Below, one piece after another: positions 9,499-17,719 of a stretch of DNA of 64,000 nucleotides. Made by a program: the position numbers and the translations under genes. Below the pieces are notes generated by a model, which was not told where the DNA came from, did no database searches, and saw only the letters and a program-made list of their open reading frames with translations. Position 1 is the first letter of the stretch; every line of letters starts with the position of its first letter. Source of the DNA: Flagellimonas sp. HMM57 (lineage in GTDB: Bacteria > Bacteroidota > Bacteroidia > Flavobacteriales > Flavobacteriaceae); NCBI RefSeq assembly GCF_021390175.1, contig NZ_CP090004.1, positions 2,480,001 to 2,544,000 on the forward strand. Reading direction: 5' to 3'.

Positions 9499-10566
9499 TT
9501 AAAGGTTTATCCCAAATTCAATTTCCCATCCCAAGTTCGATTTGTAGATTTTAGAAGTCTGTATCATTTCGGAAACGCCTATTCCAACTACAAGACCAAA
9601 ATTTTTCCATGGAATGACTTTTATGCCTTGACTTGCTCCTATTCCGATTAAAAAGTTGTGGGACCTTTTGTTGTCCAAGCCCCTTAAAATTTCTACCCCG
9701 AGAGGCATGTTGACCCCCAGGTTAAGATATAATCCCGGAACAATCTTTAGAAGCCCATTGAAACCACCACCAAGGGAATAAGAATCAAGGGAGTCATACC
9801 CTTTGCTCTTTAAAAAATCCGACTTGGCCGTCAACTGCCCATATGAAATTTCAAAGGGAACAATGAATTTGGAATTACTGTCAGCAAACCCCAAATAACT
9901 TACTTCCCAGCCATTGTCATACCTGTTAAACATTCTTTTGAATGTGAGTAGGTCGTACCATTTACCCAAAGGAGTTCTATTTTCTAGACTTGAAGATCCA
10001 GAATGGCTTATGATTTCATTGCCCTTGTTGGAATCGCTACCATTCTTGTTAAAGAAAGACTGAAAACTTAGAATACAATATTCAAGGGCAGATCGAATTC
10101 TTTTTTCATGGGTTTCCCGAATCTTTAAATGTTCTCCAATTGTAAAGACCTCTTCCTCGTAACGATTGACGTTAAAAAGTTCCCCATGTTGTAACTCTGC
10201 GCCGGAGCAAAAAGACAATCTAATATAGGCCCTGGTGGTTATCTCATCAATACCTGTTTGCGCTTGTTGAATTTCAAGTGACTTGATTCTTATGGTTATG
10301 GGGGTATTGCCCATTTTCTTTGGAATGGCCAAATCTGTAAAACGTTTTATTGCCAAAGAAGCTCCACCGTTTAAAATCAGGTCGATTTCCCTTCCTGAGC
10401 TATTCTCGAACACTCCAATTCTTGGTTCTTGTCTATCATCAAGGACATTTTCTATGTAAAATTTTTGGGTATCCAGTTCTACCGGAGGTTTTAAACTAAC
10501 TGTTTCCTGTGAAATAGCTAAAAAAGTTGAAATAAGAGTCCCTATTGTTAAATGAATTTTTTTCAT
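9499..10566 (-). CDS. Secreted hypothetical protein with beta-barrel-like C-terminus
   Basis: 355 residues, not recognised as a named family. A signal peptide is visible (MKKIHLTIGTLISTFLAISQE). Residues ~25-170 look like a soluble domain. The C-terminal ~150 residues have alternating hydrophobic/aromatic strands rich in Gly (SYSLGGGFNGLL, GLYLNLGVNMPLG, FGLVVGIGVSE) ending in GWEIEFGINL, the style of a small outer-membrane beta-barrel. The start overlaps the stop of the upstream gene by 4 bases (ATGA), so it is translationally coupled to the lipocalin-like and acyltransferase-like genes. An outer-membrane or periplasmic location is inferred; function is unknown. Confidence 0.7.
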   Translation of the reverse strand: MKKIHLTIGTLISTFLAISQETVSLKPPVELDTQKFYIENVLDDRQEPRIGVFENSSGREIDLILNGGASLAIKRFTDLAIPKKMGNTPITIRIKSLEIQQAQTGIDEITTRAYIRLSFCSGAELQHGELFNVNRYEEEVFTIGEHLKIRETHEKRIRSALEYCILSFQSFFNKNGSDSNKGNEIISHSGSSSLENRTPLGKWYDLLTFKRMFNRYDNGWEVSYLGFADSNSKFIVPFEISYGQLTAKSDFLKSKGYDSLDSYSLGGGFNGLLKIVPGLYLNLGVNMPLGVEILRGLDNKRSHNFLIGIGASQGIKVIPWKNFGLVVGIGVSEMIQTSKIYKSNLGWEIEFGINL

Positions 10567-10997
10567 TGGTTCGGTACTATAATGTGACTTTTATAATGCA
10601 CTTCCACTTCCCTCATCTCCTTAATATCAAACTTAAGGATCAATGTTTCTTTATCAATTGATATTATAAAGGCCTTCAACCTGTCGCCTTTGTTGTCCAC
10701 AAACTCAAGATATCCTCCATTGGAATTCAAGAAATACGTTCCTTCCTCACGTTTACCCTCGGTTGTGGAAACAAAGGACATGTCTTCCTCAAAAAGAATA
10801 AAATCGTCTTTTTCCCTTTTTTTTGGAGCATATTCTTTTTCACCTACCTTATAGGCATACAAATGCCACATGTTGGCCAAAACACTTTTTTTGGTTTTTT
10901 GTGCATACCCTTTTACTCCGATTAGCAGACCAAGAAATAGGGTTGCGATAATTGAGATTGTTCTTATTTTCGAATTGTTTGTTTTCATTTTTTTCAT
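10563..10997 (-). CDS. Small secreted lipocalin-like hypothetical protein
   Basis: 144 residues with an N-terminal hydrophobic segment (ISIIATLFLGLLIGVKGYAQ) that ends in a typical signal peptidase site. The mature part (MWHLYAYKVGEKEY, FILFEEDMSFVST, EGTYFLNSNGGYLEF, LILKFDI) has the strand pattern of the lipocalin-like fold common in secreted Bacteroidota proteins. The first ATG (10997) overlaps the upstream stop by 4 bases; a second in-frame ATG nine bases in (10988) is equally good. It sits in the middle of a three-gene coupled unit. Its role is unknown. Confidence 0.65.
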   Translation of the reverse strand: MKKMKTNNSKIRTISIIATLFLGLLIGVKGYAQKTKKSVLANMWHLYAYKVGEKEYAPKKREKDDFILFEEDMSFVSTTEGKREEGTYFLNSNGGYLEFVDNKGDRLKAFIISIDKETLILKFDIKEMREVEVHYKSHIIVPNQ

Positions 10998-12100
10998 CCT
11001 GTTATATATCTTAATAGTAGGGACATCGGCCCCTTTTTAAATTTTTTACCCCAAAAATGTGACAGGCAGACAGAGAACGCGCAGAACATAAGAGAGTATA
11101 GCAAGGTGGTCTGAACACTTAATTGGTTCTCTCCAAAAACGAGATACGCCCCCATAATTCCCGCCATTACATGAAGTATATAGTGCGTGAAGGCCATTTG
11201 ACCCGTCTTGACAACAAAACGCAGCTGACTTTTTCTGTTAAATCTCTCAGTGGCCCATATGCATATTAGAATGATTAAATAGGACCAACTCACCCCTGAA
11301 ACCATAAACAATGGCATTGGGGGCATAGGCTTGGTTCCATATAGTGCAACAATATCTTGGAGTTTAAGATCTGTTTGGATTATGGAAACATCCACCAATC
11401 TTTTTGAGATTATTTGGACAAGTACGAATATGACAAGGGATGACCAAAAAATAACGTTCCTTCTACCATTGGAAATCAGGCTTTGCCTACCAAGCCAAAT
11501 ACCCGCAAAGAGAAATGCTACCCATGGGAATACTGGATGGAATCCATTTACCAATAGATTTCTTATAAACCCCCCAATACTCCAAAAATCCAAATACTCA
11601 ACGGTTTTCCAATTCCAGCCTTTTTCATAATCTACAAAGTCCAGCAAGAATGGGTAAACAACTATTAGAGACACAATGAGCAACCAAAGATTGAAAGAGC
11701 GCGTTGTCATCAGTAAAGCTCCAATTGCGATATAGCATCCATAAAAATGGAGGATGTCGGCCGGCCATATTGGAGTATACAACAATCCGAACACGAAGAG
11801 AAAAGCTGCACGTCTAAATAATAGTCTCTTTTTATTTGTCAATCTGGTCTTGTTTCCGTCATATAGGTTATTCCTAATCATTAGGGAAATACCGGCCCCT
11901 GCCAAAACAACAAAAAGCGCTGCTCCTTTACCTTGCAAGAAATTCAAAGCTTTGGACAAAGTATGGTTATTGTCCGTTTTAGCCAGAACAAGGTTGAAAT
12001 TGACAATCACCATAATAAAAACTGCAAGTGCACGGGCAACATCATACCCCAGTATTCTTTCTTTAGTCTCTTGAATGATGTCTTGGGCAGAGTCGCGCAT
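10994..12100 (-). CDS. DUF418/YeiB-like multipass membrane protein (acyltransferase-like)
   Basis: 368 residues with about ten hydrophobic helices. The start ILGYDVARALAVFIMVIVN and the following GKGAALFVVLAGAGISLM segment match the N-terminus of the DUF1624/DUF418 group, related to heparan-alpha-glucosaminide N-acetyltransferase. The C-terminal TGQMAFTHYILHV segment is the DUF418 hallmark. Proteins of this group sit in the inner membrane and are thought to move acyl groups across it; no substrate is established for this type. It is the first gene of a coupled trio, 44 bases after the porin-like gene. Confidence 0.75.
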   Translation of the reverse strand: MRDSAQDIIQETKERILGYDVARALAVFIMVIVNFNLVLAKTDNNHTLSKALNFLQGKGAALFVVLAGAGISLMIRNNLYDGNKTRLTNKKRLLFRRAAFLFVFGLLYTPIWPADILHFYGCYIAIGALLMTTRSFNLWLLIVSLIVVYPFLLDFVDYEKGWNWKTVEYLDFWSIGGFIRNLLVNGFHPVFPWVAFLFAGIWLGRQSLISNGRRNVIFWSSLVIFVLVQIISKRLVDVSIIQTDLKLQDIVALYGTKPMPPMPLFMVSGVSWSYLIILICIWATERFNRKSQLRFVVKTGQMAFTHYILHVMAGIMGAYLVFGENQLSVQTTLLYSLMFCAFSVCLSHFWGKKFKKGPMSLLLRYITG

Positions 12101-12144
12101 TATATCTCTTTATTAGTAAGGACCGGAATTGAACTGATTGATAT

Positions 12145-12699
12145 TTAAAATGTATAGGAAAGCGCTATTTCAATGAATCTGTTTTTTGCCTTCCCAATCG
12201 TTTTGGTAATATCTCGCATTCCAAAGTAGTAACGTGCACCTAACTCAAGATGGTCAGTGAGGTGGTACCCGAGACCTGCGGACGCCCCAAAATCAAATTT
12301 TCGAAGGTCAGACTTGTTTATACTTCCTTTTTTGTTTAATAAATAACCTGCATATGGGCCAATCTCTAGGCTAAAGCTTTCCGCCGGATACACCTTTAAC
12401 AGGATTGGAAGTGCTTGAACGTAGTTTAGTTTAAGACCGCTTATATTTTCCTTTTCCTTAGTCCCTAATGAGGAATACTTTAGTTCCGAGCGTATGGCAA
12501 CCTTTTCTGAGGCATTGTATTCCGCAAAAAATCCTATTGTCGGCCCAAATCTGGACTTCCCATTTGAATCTTTTAAATTACTTTGGTTAATGCCCCCACG
12601 GATACCGAATTCAAGTACATCTTCATTAGATTGGGCATTGGACAGGAAAGAACATGCCAATAATAGTAATGTGATTGAAATTGTTCTAAGTGCAATCAT
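12145..12699 (-). CDS. Porin family outer-membrane beta-barrel protein
   Basis: 184 residues from ATG 12699 (MIALRTISITLLLLACSFLSNAQ, a clear signal peptide). The frame stays open upstream to 12816, but that extension overlaps the upstream gene's terminator hairpin and is not protein-like. The mature part has the PorT-like/OmpA-barrel pattern: EFGIRGGINQSNL, PTIGFFAEY, LNYVQALPILLKVYP, LEIGPYAGYLLN, FGASAGLGYHL, ELGARYYFG and a terminal ALSYTF ending in aromatic Phe, the usual outer-membrane insertion signal. It is a small barrel of unknown cargo, probably transcribed with the downstream trio. Confidence 0.8.
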   Translation of the reverse strand: MIALRTISITLLLLACSFLSNAQSNEDVLEFGIRGGINQSNLKDSNGKSRFGPTIGFFAEYNASEKVAIRSELKYSSLGTKEKENISGLKLNYVQALPILLKVYPAESFSLEIGPYAGYLLNKKGSINKSDLRKFDFGASAGLGYHLTDHLELGARYYFGMRDITKTIGKAKNRFIEIALSYTF

Positions 12700-12798
12700 A
12701 ATTTTTGTTTTAACTGTTATTATTTTTGTAATAATTATTAAGTGGTCCAAATGTATCTCTACAAGACCGCTTAGGTATTTTATCCTATAATACTGGAC

Positions 12799-12833
12799 AA
12801 AAAAAAGTGTCTTCATTTATCGGGAAGACACTT
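12799..12833 (-). terminator. Rho-independent terminator of the AraC-type gene
   Basis: AAGTGTCTTC (12805-12814) pairs with GAAGACACTT (12824-12833) around a 9-base loop. On the - strand the stem is followed by a T-run (the A-run at 12799-12806). It begins 33 bases past the stop of the regulator gene at 12866. Confidence 0.85.
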
Positions 12834-12865
12834 CTTGGAATCAATTTTCTATGGAAATCAATGGA

Positions 12866-13990
12866 TTATGAAGGTGGTGGGTTAGCGTGATTTTTTTTGA
12901 ATTCTGTAGGGGTCATTTCAGTATTTTTGCGGAAAGCATTGTAGAATGCCGCCTTACTATTGAATCCAACATCCAATGCTATTGAATAGATAGTGTCAGG
13001 TTTTGGTTTCAACAGAAGTGGTTTGGCCGCCTCAATCCTGAAAGAATTGATATAATCCGAAAAGCTCATATGGGCGTTTTCGTTGATTGCCTGGGAAATA
13101 TGGTGCACAGATTTACCCAGTTTGTCTGCCAAAGTATTCAGTTTAATATCATAATCCAAGTACAGTTCTTCACCAGTGACAGCTTCCTGAATCTGATGAA
13201 ACAATTTTGATGAATCAGATAGGGAAGATTTAGCGTACTTTTTCTTGGTTTCGTTTGGCAAGTCTTCAAAAGACCCTGTGAAAGCAAATACTGGAAAATG
13301 CATAATCGAAAACGCCAAAACGAAGAAGAACATGGCTAAAATCAGTGTTTCGATTTTTGCGTAAATCTCAAGAGTGGCAAGGCTATTTGTGTTAAGAGCG
13401 GTATTGAAGCCACTTGCAATTTGTAAGCCTATAAAAAGTAGGATCAATAACTTGATCCACCTGTAATTAAGACTTTGCGATTTATCCAATTTTAGATACA
13501 AAGGTGTGTTTTTCAACTTCAGATATCCCACCACCAACAATATAATATTAATTGATGTCGAGAATATGTATTCCAGTTCTATCCAAAACCACACACCGTA
13601 TGAATCTGCAGAGGCTATTATATCATTTACTGTTTCATACTCAATTAGTGGAAGGAAAAGTCCCCAACGGATCACTGTATATAGGATTATGAGTACACCC
13701 CTTTTTTTGAAATTCCACGGAGCCTTGGTAAACAATAAGATAAAATATAGGAAAAGAGGCCCTACAAGGTGATATAGCAGGTAAGACCCGCCAGAATAGA
13801 TACTATTGATGTCAATTTTAAGGGATAAATAGTAGTCAAAAGAAGTATAGGCATAGAGAAATACCAAAGCACTTAGCGCAAACCTTATTCTTCTATTATT
13901 GCCCAGCCCTGACTTTCTCGTGATAACAAAAGCCCCGATAAGTACACCTAGTATTGAGCTCAACAGAGGAAACACATCTAAAAAGCTCAT
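12866..13990 (-). CDS. Membrane-bound AraC family transcriptional regulator
   Basis: 374 residues from ATG 13990 (MSFLDVFPLLSSILGV); the frame is open to 14068 but the extra residues are not convincing. Residues 1-235 hold about seven transmembrane helices, and the C-terminal ~110 residues are an AraC-type double helix-turn-helix (KLNTLADKLGKSVHHISQAINE, then IYSIALDVGFNSKAAFYNAFRK, ending TEMTPTEFKK). This 7TM-AraC layout is common in Flavobacteriia and places a DNA-binding domain on the cytoplasmic face of the inner membrane, so it may sense an envelope signal. It has its own terminator and lies upstream of the porin/DUF418 genes, which are plausible but unproven targets. Confidence 0.88.
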   Translation of the reverse strand: MSFLDVFPLLSSILGVLIGAFVITRKSGLGNNRRIRFALSALVFLYAYTSFDYYLSLKIDINSIYSGGSYLLYHLVGPLFLYFILLFTKAPWNFKKRGVLIILYTVIRWGLFLPLIEYETVNDIIASADSYGVWFWIELEYIFSTSINIILLVVGYLKLKNTPLYLKLDKSQSLNYRWIKLLILLFIGLQIASGFNTALNTNSLATLEIYAKIETLILAMFFFVLAFSIMHFPVFAFTGSFEDLPNETKKKYAKSSLSDSSKLFHQIQEAVTGEELYLDYDIKLNTLADKLGKSVHHISQAINENAHMSFSDYINSFRIEAAKPLLLKPKPDTIYSIALDVGFNSKAAFYNAFRKNTEMTPTEFKKNHANPPPS

Positions 13991-14311
13991 TTTAAAAAAA
14001 GTAATTGTAAAACATTTATACCTTAATATGTAAGGAAAATTTAAGCTGCTAAAGTTAAAAATAACCAAAGTTTGAACAACTTTAAATGATTGCCAAATTG
14101 ATTTGCGTATTGGCCAGCTAGTACTTTTTTTAAAATGAACTTTCTAGGGGCTGTAGCTATATGTGATTTTTGTAATGTATTTCCATTTTTATTAATAAAG
14201 ATTATTTATTCTGATGAATATTTAAGAATGCGCTATCATTATACCTATATAGTTTTGCGAGTAAAAACGCTACTATGTAAGTCTTACAGAAATTTAACCG
14301 CCGAAAATACT
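13991..14311. other. Intergenic region upstream of the AraC-type gene
   Basis: About 320 AT-rich bases between the regulator start and the truncated nhaB fragment. A + strand frame at 14135-14458 crosses this region but is antisense to nhaB and not protein-like. The region after the nhaB stop does not encode the missing NhaB residues in any frame I read. Confidence 0.5.
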
Positions 14312-14626
14312 TTATGGCTTCATAAAATAAATTCCGGCCACCATGAATACCAACAAGAGCACGACCTCAAGGTTTTGTATGACCTCGTTCAAGGCATGCT
14401 TTGGTGTCGTAAGTTGAAGTGCCAAAGCTTGGATAGCCAATATACCGCCCGATTGTAATGGATAGCACTTTAACGCCATGGCCAAGGTGAAAATAAACTC
14501 CAATATAAAGAGCCAAGCAGTAATAACGGGCCCCAGTATATAGTAGGAGAAAACATTGAAAATTAGAAATCCGATAATAAGGTATTTGTGCCATTTGGGG
14601 CTATTGCCTAAAAAATAGCGTAGCAT
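14312..14626 (-). pseudogene. nhaB: Truncated NhaB Na+/H+ antiporter (N-terminal fifth only)
   Basis: The 104-residue frame reads [20 protein letters not shown], then [19 protein letters not shown], then [19 protein letters not shown], after which it stops. These are the conserved N-terminal segments of NhaB, an inner-membrane Na+/H+ antiporter of about 500 residues. The frame ends exactly where the family continues with the next helices, and the following ~200 bases do not continue the protein in any frame. I read it as the remains of a deleted nhaB gene. A short expressed membrane peptide cannot be ruled out because the remaining frame is undamaged. Confidence 0.75.
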
Positions 14627-14669
14627 TTTATTGATATTTAAGGTTAATACTGTATAAGAAAAAGGTTTT

Positions 14670-15545
14670 CTAGAAATTCATGCTCACGCCCAACTGATTA
14701 GGAGCAAAAGTGAGGTTCCATTGTACTTTCTTTTCTTGTCGATTGTACTTTTCGCTGTATTTTTTATCAAGGTATTTGTCGATGGATTCCACGGTAAATA
14801 TGCTGATGGCCATGCCCAAAACAACATCGGAAAGCCAATGTTGGTCCTCCCATAATCTTGAAAGTCCTGGCACTAGGCCTACGGCATAAATTCCGCCTTT
14901 CACCCATGGACTCTTGAACTGTTTTGCGATAGCGTATGCATTGGTAAAGGCCAGCATAGTATGACCCGAAGGGAAGGAATGATAATCACGATGACTATTA
15001 AACGGGTCAAAAGTATCTTTTGATTGGCCACTTACTGGTCGCGCCCGACCCACTGCGGATTTTAATACTTGTTGTAAAAATCCGGTTGAGGTGGCTGATG
15101 CAATAAGCAAAACCCCGGTTCTACGCAGTTTTTCATTTTTGGTAAAAAGGCCTGTTAGATACACGCCGCCCGTTACGGCATAATTGACCTGTGGACTGCC
15201 ATAGGTTCTTCCATATTCCTTTAAAAATTTTGGAATATCCTCACCTTGGTCACTTAGATAGTCGGAAGCGGGTTCGTCAATTAGATATACGGCACCTGTA
15301 CCTCCAATCACTCCGGCGAAGGTGGCCCATTGCTTGCCCTGCCAATGTAAAGGTCTTGTATAGGAATGTCCTACCGCTTTAAACACAGTACCAAGGTCAT
15401 ATGTGAATGTTGACCATTGCGTATCTTTTTTTGGAGCGTCTATCTCAACGGTGGCGAACTGACCGGAACTTGTTAAAGAAAACAATCCCATTATGGTTGC
15501 GAATACCACTTTTCTAAATCTAATTACTACTCTATTTTTCCACAT
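14670..15545 (-). CDS. PAP2 family phosphatase (secreted or membrane-associated)
   Basis: 291 residues from ATG 15545 ([10 protein letters not shown]); the frame opens at 15611 but the promoter evidence puts transcription start inside that extension. An N-terminal hydrophobic segment ends near TSSGQ. The three acid-phosphatase motifs are present: [14 protein letters not shown] and [16 protein letters not shown], with the expected Lys/Arg, Ser-Gly-His and Arg...His residues. PAP2 enzymes dephosphorylate lipid phosphates such as undecaprenyl pyrophosphate or phosphatidate, or act as acid phosphatases. The C-terminus ([16 protein letters not shown]) looks like an outer-membrane-type strand. A Crp-like palindrome and -7 element lie just upstream, like those before the pyruvate-kinase-like and efflux genes. 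Confidence 0.88.
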   Translation of the reverse strand: MWKNRVVIRFRKVVFATIMGLFSLTSSGQFATVEIDAPKKDTQWSTFTYDLGTVFKAVGHSYTRPLHWQGKQWATFAGVIGGTGAVYLIDEPASDYLSDQGEDIPKFLKEYGRTYGSPQVNYAVTGGVYLTGLFTKNEKLRRTGVLLIASATSTGFLQQVLKSAVGRARPVSGQSKDTFDPFNSHRDYHSFPSGHTMLAFTNAYAIAKQFKSPWVKGGIYAVGLVPGLSRLWEDQHWLSDVVLGMAISIFTVESIDKYLDKKYSEKYNRQEKKVQWNLTFAPNQLGVSMNF

Positions 15546-15567
15546 GACTTCTTCAATTTTGTTATCA

Positions 15568-15610
15568 TAAAAGTAGAAGAGTCGTTGCACGAAATGCGTG
15601 ACATATATCA
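15568..15610 (-). promoter_or_regulatory. Crp/Fnr-type box plus -7 element upstream of the PAP2 gene
   Basis: TGACATATATCA (15599-15610, one mismatch from a perfect palindrome) is followed on the - strand after 23 bases by TACTTTTA (15568-15575), close to the Bacteroidota -7 consensus TAnnTTTG. The box would be centred near -41, the position of a class II activator. The predicted leader is under 20 bases. Confidence 0.6.
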
Positions 15611-15644
15611 ATAAAGAACTTGGGGGAAATTATTTTTAAGCACT

Positions 15645-15664
15645 AAAAAATCCTCGAAGAGGAT
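15645..15664 (-). terminator. Terminator downstream of the pyruvate-kinase-like gene
   Basis: ATCCTC (15650-15655) and GAGGAT (15659-15664) form a short stem with loop GAA. On the - strand it is followed by a T-run (A-run at 15645-15650). It lies about 140 bases past the stop at 15801, beyond the dispersed repeat. Confidence 0.65.
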
Positions 15665-15723
15665 ACAACCACATACGGATTATACCTCCTGAGGATTAAA
15701 AAAAAACCAACCTAAACCAACAC

Positions 15724-15800
15724 AATATTTTTACTCCACAATCGCTATTTAAATATTCTTCTTTAAGAATGGCTCTTGGGCTTGCCTCGAGGTAGTTTAC
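15724..15800 (-). repeat. Dispersed intergenic repeat, copy 1 (shorter)
   Basis: Directly after the stop of the pyruvate-kinase-like gene the - strand reads ACTACCTCGAGGCAAGCCCA, then AGAGCCATT, and later TTTAAATAGCGATTGTGGAG. Copy 2 at 21953-22054, also directly after a stop codon, has ATACCTCAGAGCAAGCCCGA, AGAGACATT and TTTAAATCTCGATTATCGAG in the same order. The first 32 bases agree at about four of five positions; copy 1 lacks ~30 bases present in the middle of copy 2. It looks like a REP-like mobile or structural RNA element placed at gene ends. Confidence 0.6.
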
Positions 15801-17627
15801 TTAAGCGGCCAAAATCTCCATTTTTGGCAAAAGAACTTCTTTTTTATCCCTTGAGGATTCCATACTGGACAAAATCGTATGCAACAATTGTATGGCCTCG
15901 TTTATAAAAGGGCCTTTGTTTAGCATGACACATTCTGCTTTTAAAGCCGTAGTGGCATCCGTGATTTCAGACCGGGAGGGTAGGCCTTTTTTAGCAAGGT
16001 TTTCCAACACTTGAGTCGCCCAAACTACAGGTATATGCGCCGCAGCGCAAAGGGACAACATTTCTTGTTGTATGTTTCCTATTTTATCCCAGCCTGTTTC
16101 CACCGCTAAATCTCCACGGGCTATCATCACGCCCACTTGTTTCGATTTCATGGCTTCCAAAAGAATGGGTACCAGATTATCATACGCATATTTTGTTTCT
16201 ATTTTCAAGATAACATCAACGGCATTGAAGACATTCAGTTTTTGAAGTTCTTCATGTAATTCACTTACGTCTTCTGGGCGATTTACAAATGAAAAGTTGA
16301 TAATATCTGCATGTTCCACTACAAAAGGAAGGTCTTTTTTATCCTTTTCCGTTAAGCCTGAAAATCCTAATCGGGAATCAGGAAAGTTCATTCCCTTGAA
16401 AGCTTTTAACTTGTCCCCATTTTCTTTGGCGCTATCGATACGTACTTCAAATAAATCTTTGGACGCCGAAACAATTTCGCCCTGTATTTTTCCATCATCG
16501 AAAAGCACACGCTCACCTTCCCTTATATAATCAAAAACCTCTGGCATTTGGCAAGATATTCTCGCCGGTACGGAAAGCTGTCCATCTTCATTCGACAGTG
16601 ACTGTTGTCCAAGTACCGGGGTCTTTGTGACTTCCAAAACATCTCCTTTTTTTAATACTATGGATTGTTCAGTTTCCGGAAGTTCTCCTACTTGAAGCGT
16701 ATATAACCCTCCGAACACCCGATTTAGCATCATTCCTGTTTCCACATAAATCGTTTTTTTACAGTGAGCGACAACAAAATCCTTTTCTATCCGCACTACA
16801 TATATTGTTCGTTGTTTACCCCTAGCGTCCGATATCTGAAGATGGTCATCAACCTTTAATTGGTCTAAACCTCCTGATACAATAGGTAAGATGTTTGGCC
16901 CTGAAAAATCCCCAGTTTCATCTACAAGAATAATCTCTGCCGGATGTACTACTTGGCCCAAAACATCTTTTTGCGCCTTGAACCTTCTCACTTTTGGTCC
17001 GGGAGCCATTTGCCCTGTACGTATTTTAGGCCCTGCCAAATCCATCGCTATTTTTACAGTTTTGCCCTGTGCCTTGGCAGCTCTCCTCACATTGGCGATG
17101 ATTTTCTCCCATACCTCAGGAGTATCATGGGCACAATTGATTCGGGCGCAGTTCATACCTTCTTTTACCATTTGAAGAACCATCTCATAATCATATGCCG
17201 CGGCGGTAGGTTGTGTAACCATGATACGTACCCTGCGGCCTTTGGAACGATAACCTAATAATTCTTTCGTGTGTTTTGCTAAAAGGCGTTTCCCTTTTTT
17301 AATAGACCAGGTATCTTTTAGAAAAGTGCCATCATCACTGCCAATAAGATTGGCCAATATAAAACGGGTACTTTGCAAACTTGCCATAATATGACTTTCA
17401 TCATTAGTAAAACGGGTGAGTCCCCATTTTCTAAGGTTTTTCTGAATATCCCTCAAATCAAAACTGCGCAGCACATTATAATGCAATAAGTTCTGCGCGC
17501 TTTTACGATAGGCAGCGTCCACTGCTTCCAAGATATGTGCGGCATGTTCTTCTTCCGTTCTGATTTTTAATATGATCGTATCCAATTGTTCGATGACCTG
17601 AGAAACCTCTTCGCTTTTGAATTTCAT
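15801..17627 (-). CDS. Pyruvate-kinase-like protein with N-terminal extension and enlarged B domain
   Basis: 608 residues. Residues 1-125 are a helical extension with FDLRDIQKNLRKWGLTRF and ESHIMASLQSTR, typical of an uncharacterised PK-like family seen in several phyla. The PK barrel starts at RIMVTQPTAAAYD (134). The B domain lies between GPKIRTG (199-205) and KGMNFPD (411-417): about 205 residues, where ordinary pyruvate kinase has about 100. It carries two barrel-like halves (LQISDARG and VLFDDGKIQGE). The ILKIET motif with the catalytic Lys475 and ARGDLAVETGW follow. The usual C-terminal allosteric domain is missing. Whether it makes pyruvate and ATP from PEP and ADP is uncertain. A Crp-like box and -7 element precede it, so it is probably its own unit. 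Confidence 0.85.
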   Translation of the reverse strand: MKFKSEEVSQVIEQLDTIILKIRTEEEHAAHILEAVDAAYRKSAQNLLHYNVLRSFDLRDIQKNLRKWGLTRFTNDESHIMASLQSTRFILANLIGSDDGTFLKDTWSIKKGKRLLAKHTKELLGYRSKGRRVRIMVTQPTAAAYDYEMVLQMVKEGMNCARINCAHDTPEVWEKIIANVRRAAKAQGKTVKIAMDLAGPKIRTGQMAPGPKVRRFKAQKDVLGQVVHPAEIILVDETGDFSGPNILPIVSGGLDQLKVDDHLQISDARGKQRTIYVVRIEKDFVVAHCKKTIYVETGMMLNRVFGGLYTLQVGELPETEQSIVLKKGDVLEVTKTPVLGQQSLSNEDGQLSVPARISCQMPEVFDYIREGERVLFDDGKIQGEIVSASKDLFEVRIDSAKENGDKLKAFKGMNFPDSRLGFSGLTEKDKKDLPFVVEHADIINFSFVNRPEDVSELHEELQKLNVFNAVDVILKIETKYAYDNLVPILLEAMKSKQVGVMIARGDLAVETGWDKIGNIQQEMLSLCAAAHIPVVWATQVLENLAKKGLPSRSEITDATTALKAECVMLNKGPFINEAIQLLHTILSSMESSRDKKEVLLPKMEILAA

Positions 17628-17675
17628 AATCGATGATTTTTTTAATGGGATCTATTGTCCAATAATTTTATGAAG

Positions 17676-17719
17676 TAAAGTTATGTTGAGGGGCAAGTGA
17701 AAATCCGTGACAAATGTCA
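17676..17719 (-). promoter_or_regulatory. Crp/Fnr-type box plus -7 element upstream of the pyruvate-kinase-like gene
   Basis: TGACAAATGTCA (17708-17719) overlaps the stop codon of the cyclase gene. On the - strand it is followed after 24 bases by TAACTTTA (17676-17683), near the TAnnTTTG -7 consensus. The box differs at one base from the one at 26027-26038 and has nearly the same spacing to its -7 element. Confidence 0.62.

Noticed and set aside
14135..14458. 107-codon + strand frame
   Set aside because: It overlaps the recognisable NhaB fragment in antisense and has an irregular composition; no family pattern.
15681..15700. Second small stem (CCTC/GAGG) after the pyruvate-kinase-like gene
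   Set aside because: Only four base pairs with a 2-base loop; too weak to call beside the better stem at 15650-15664.
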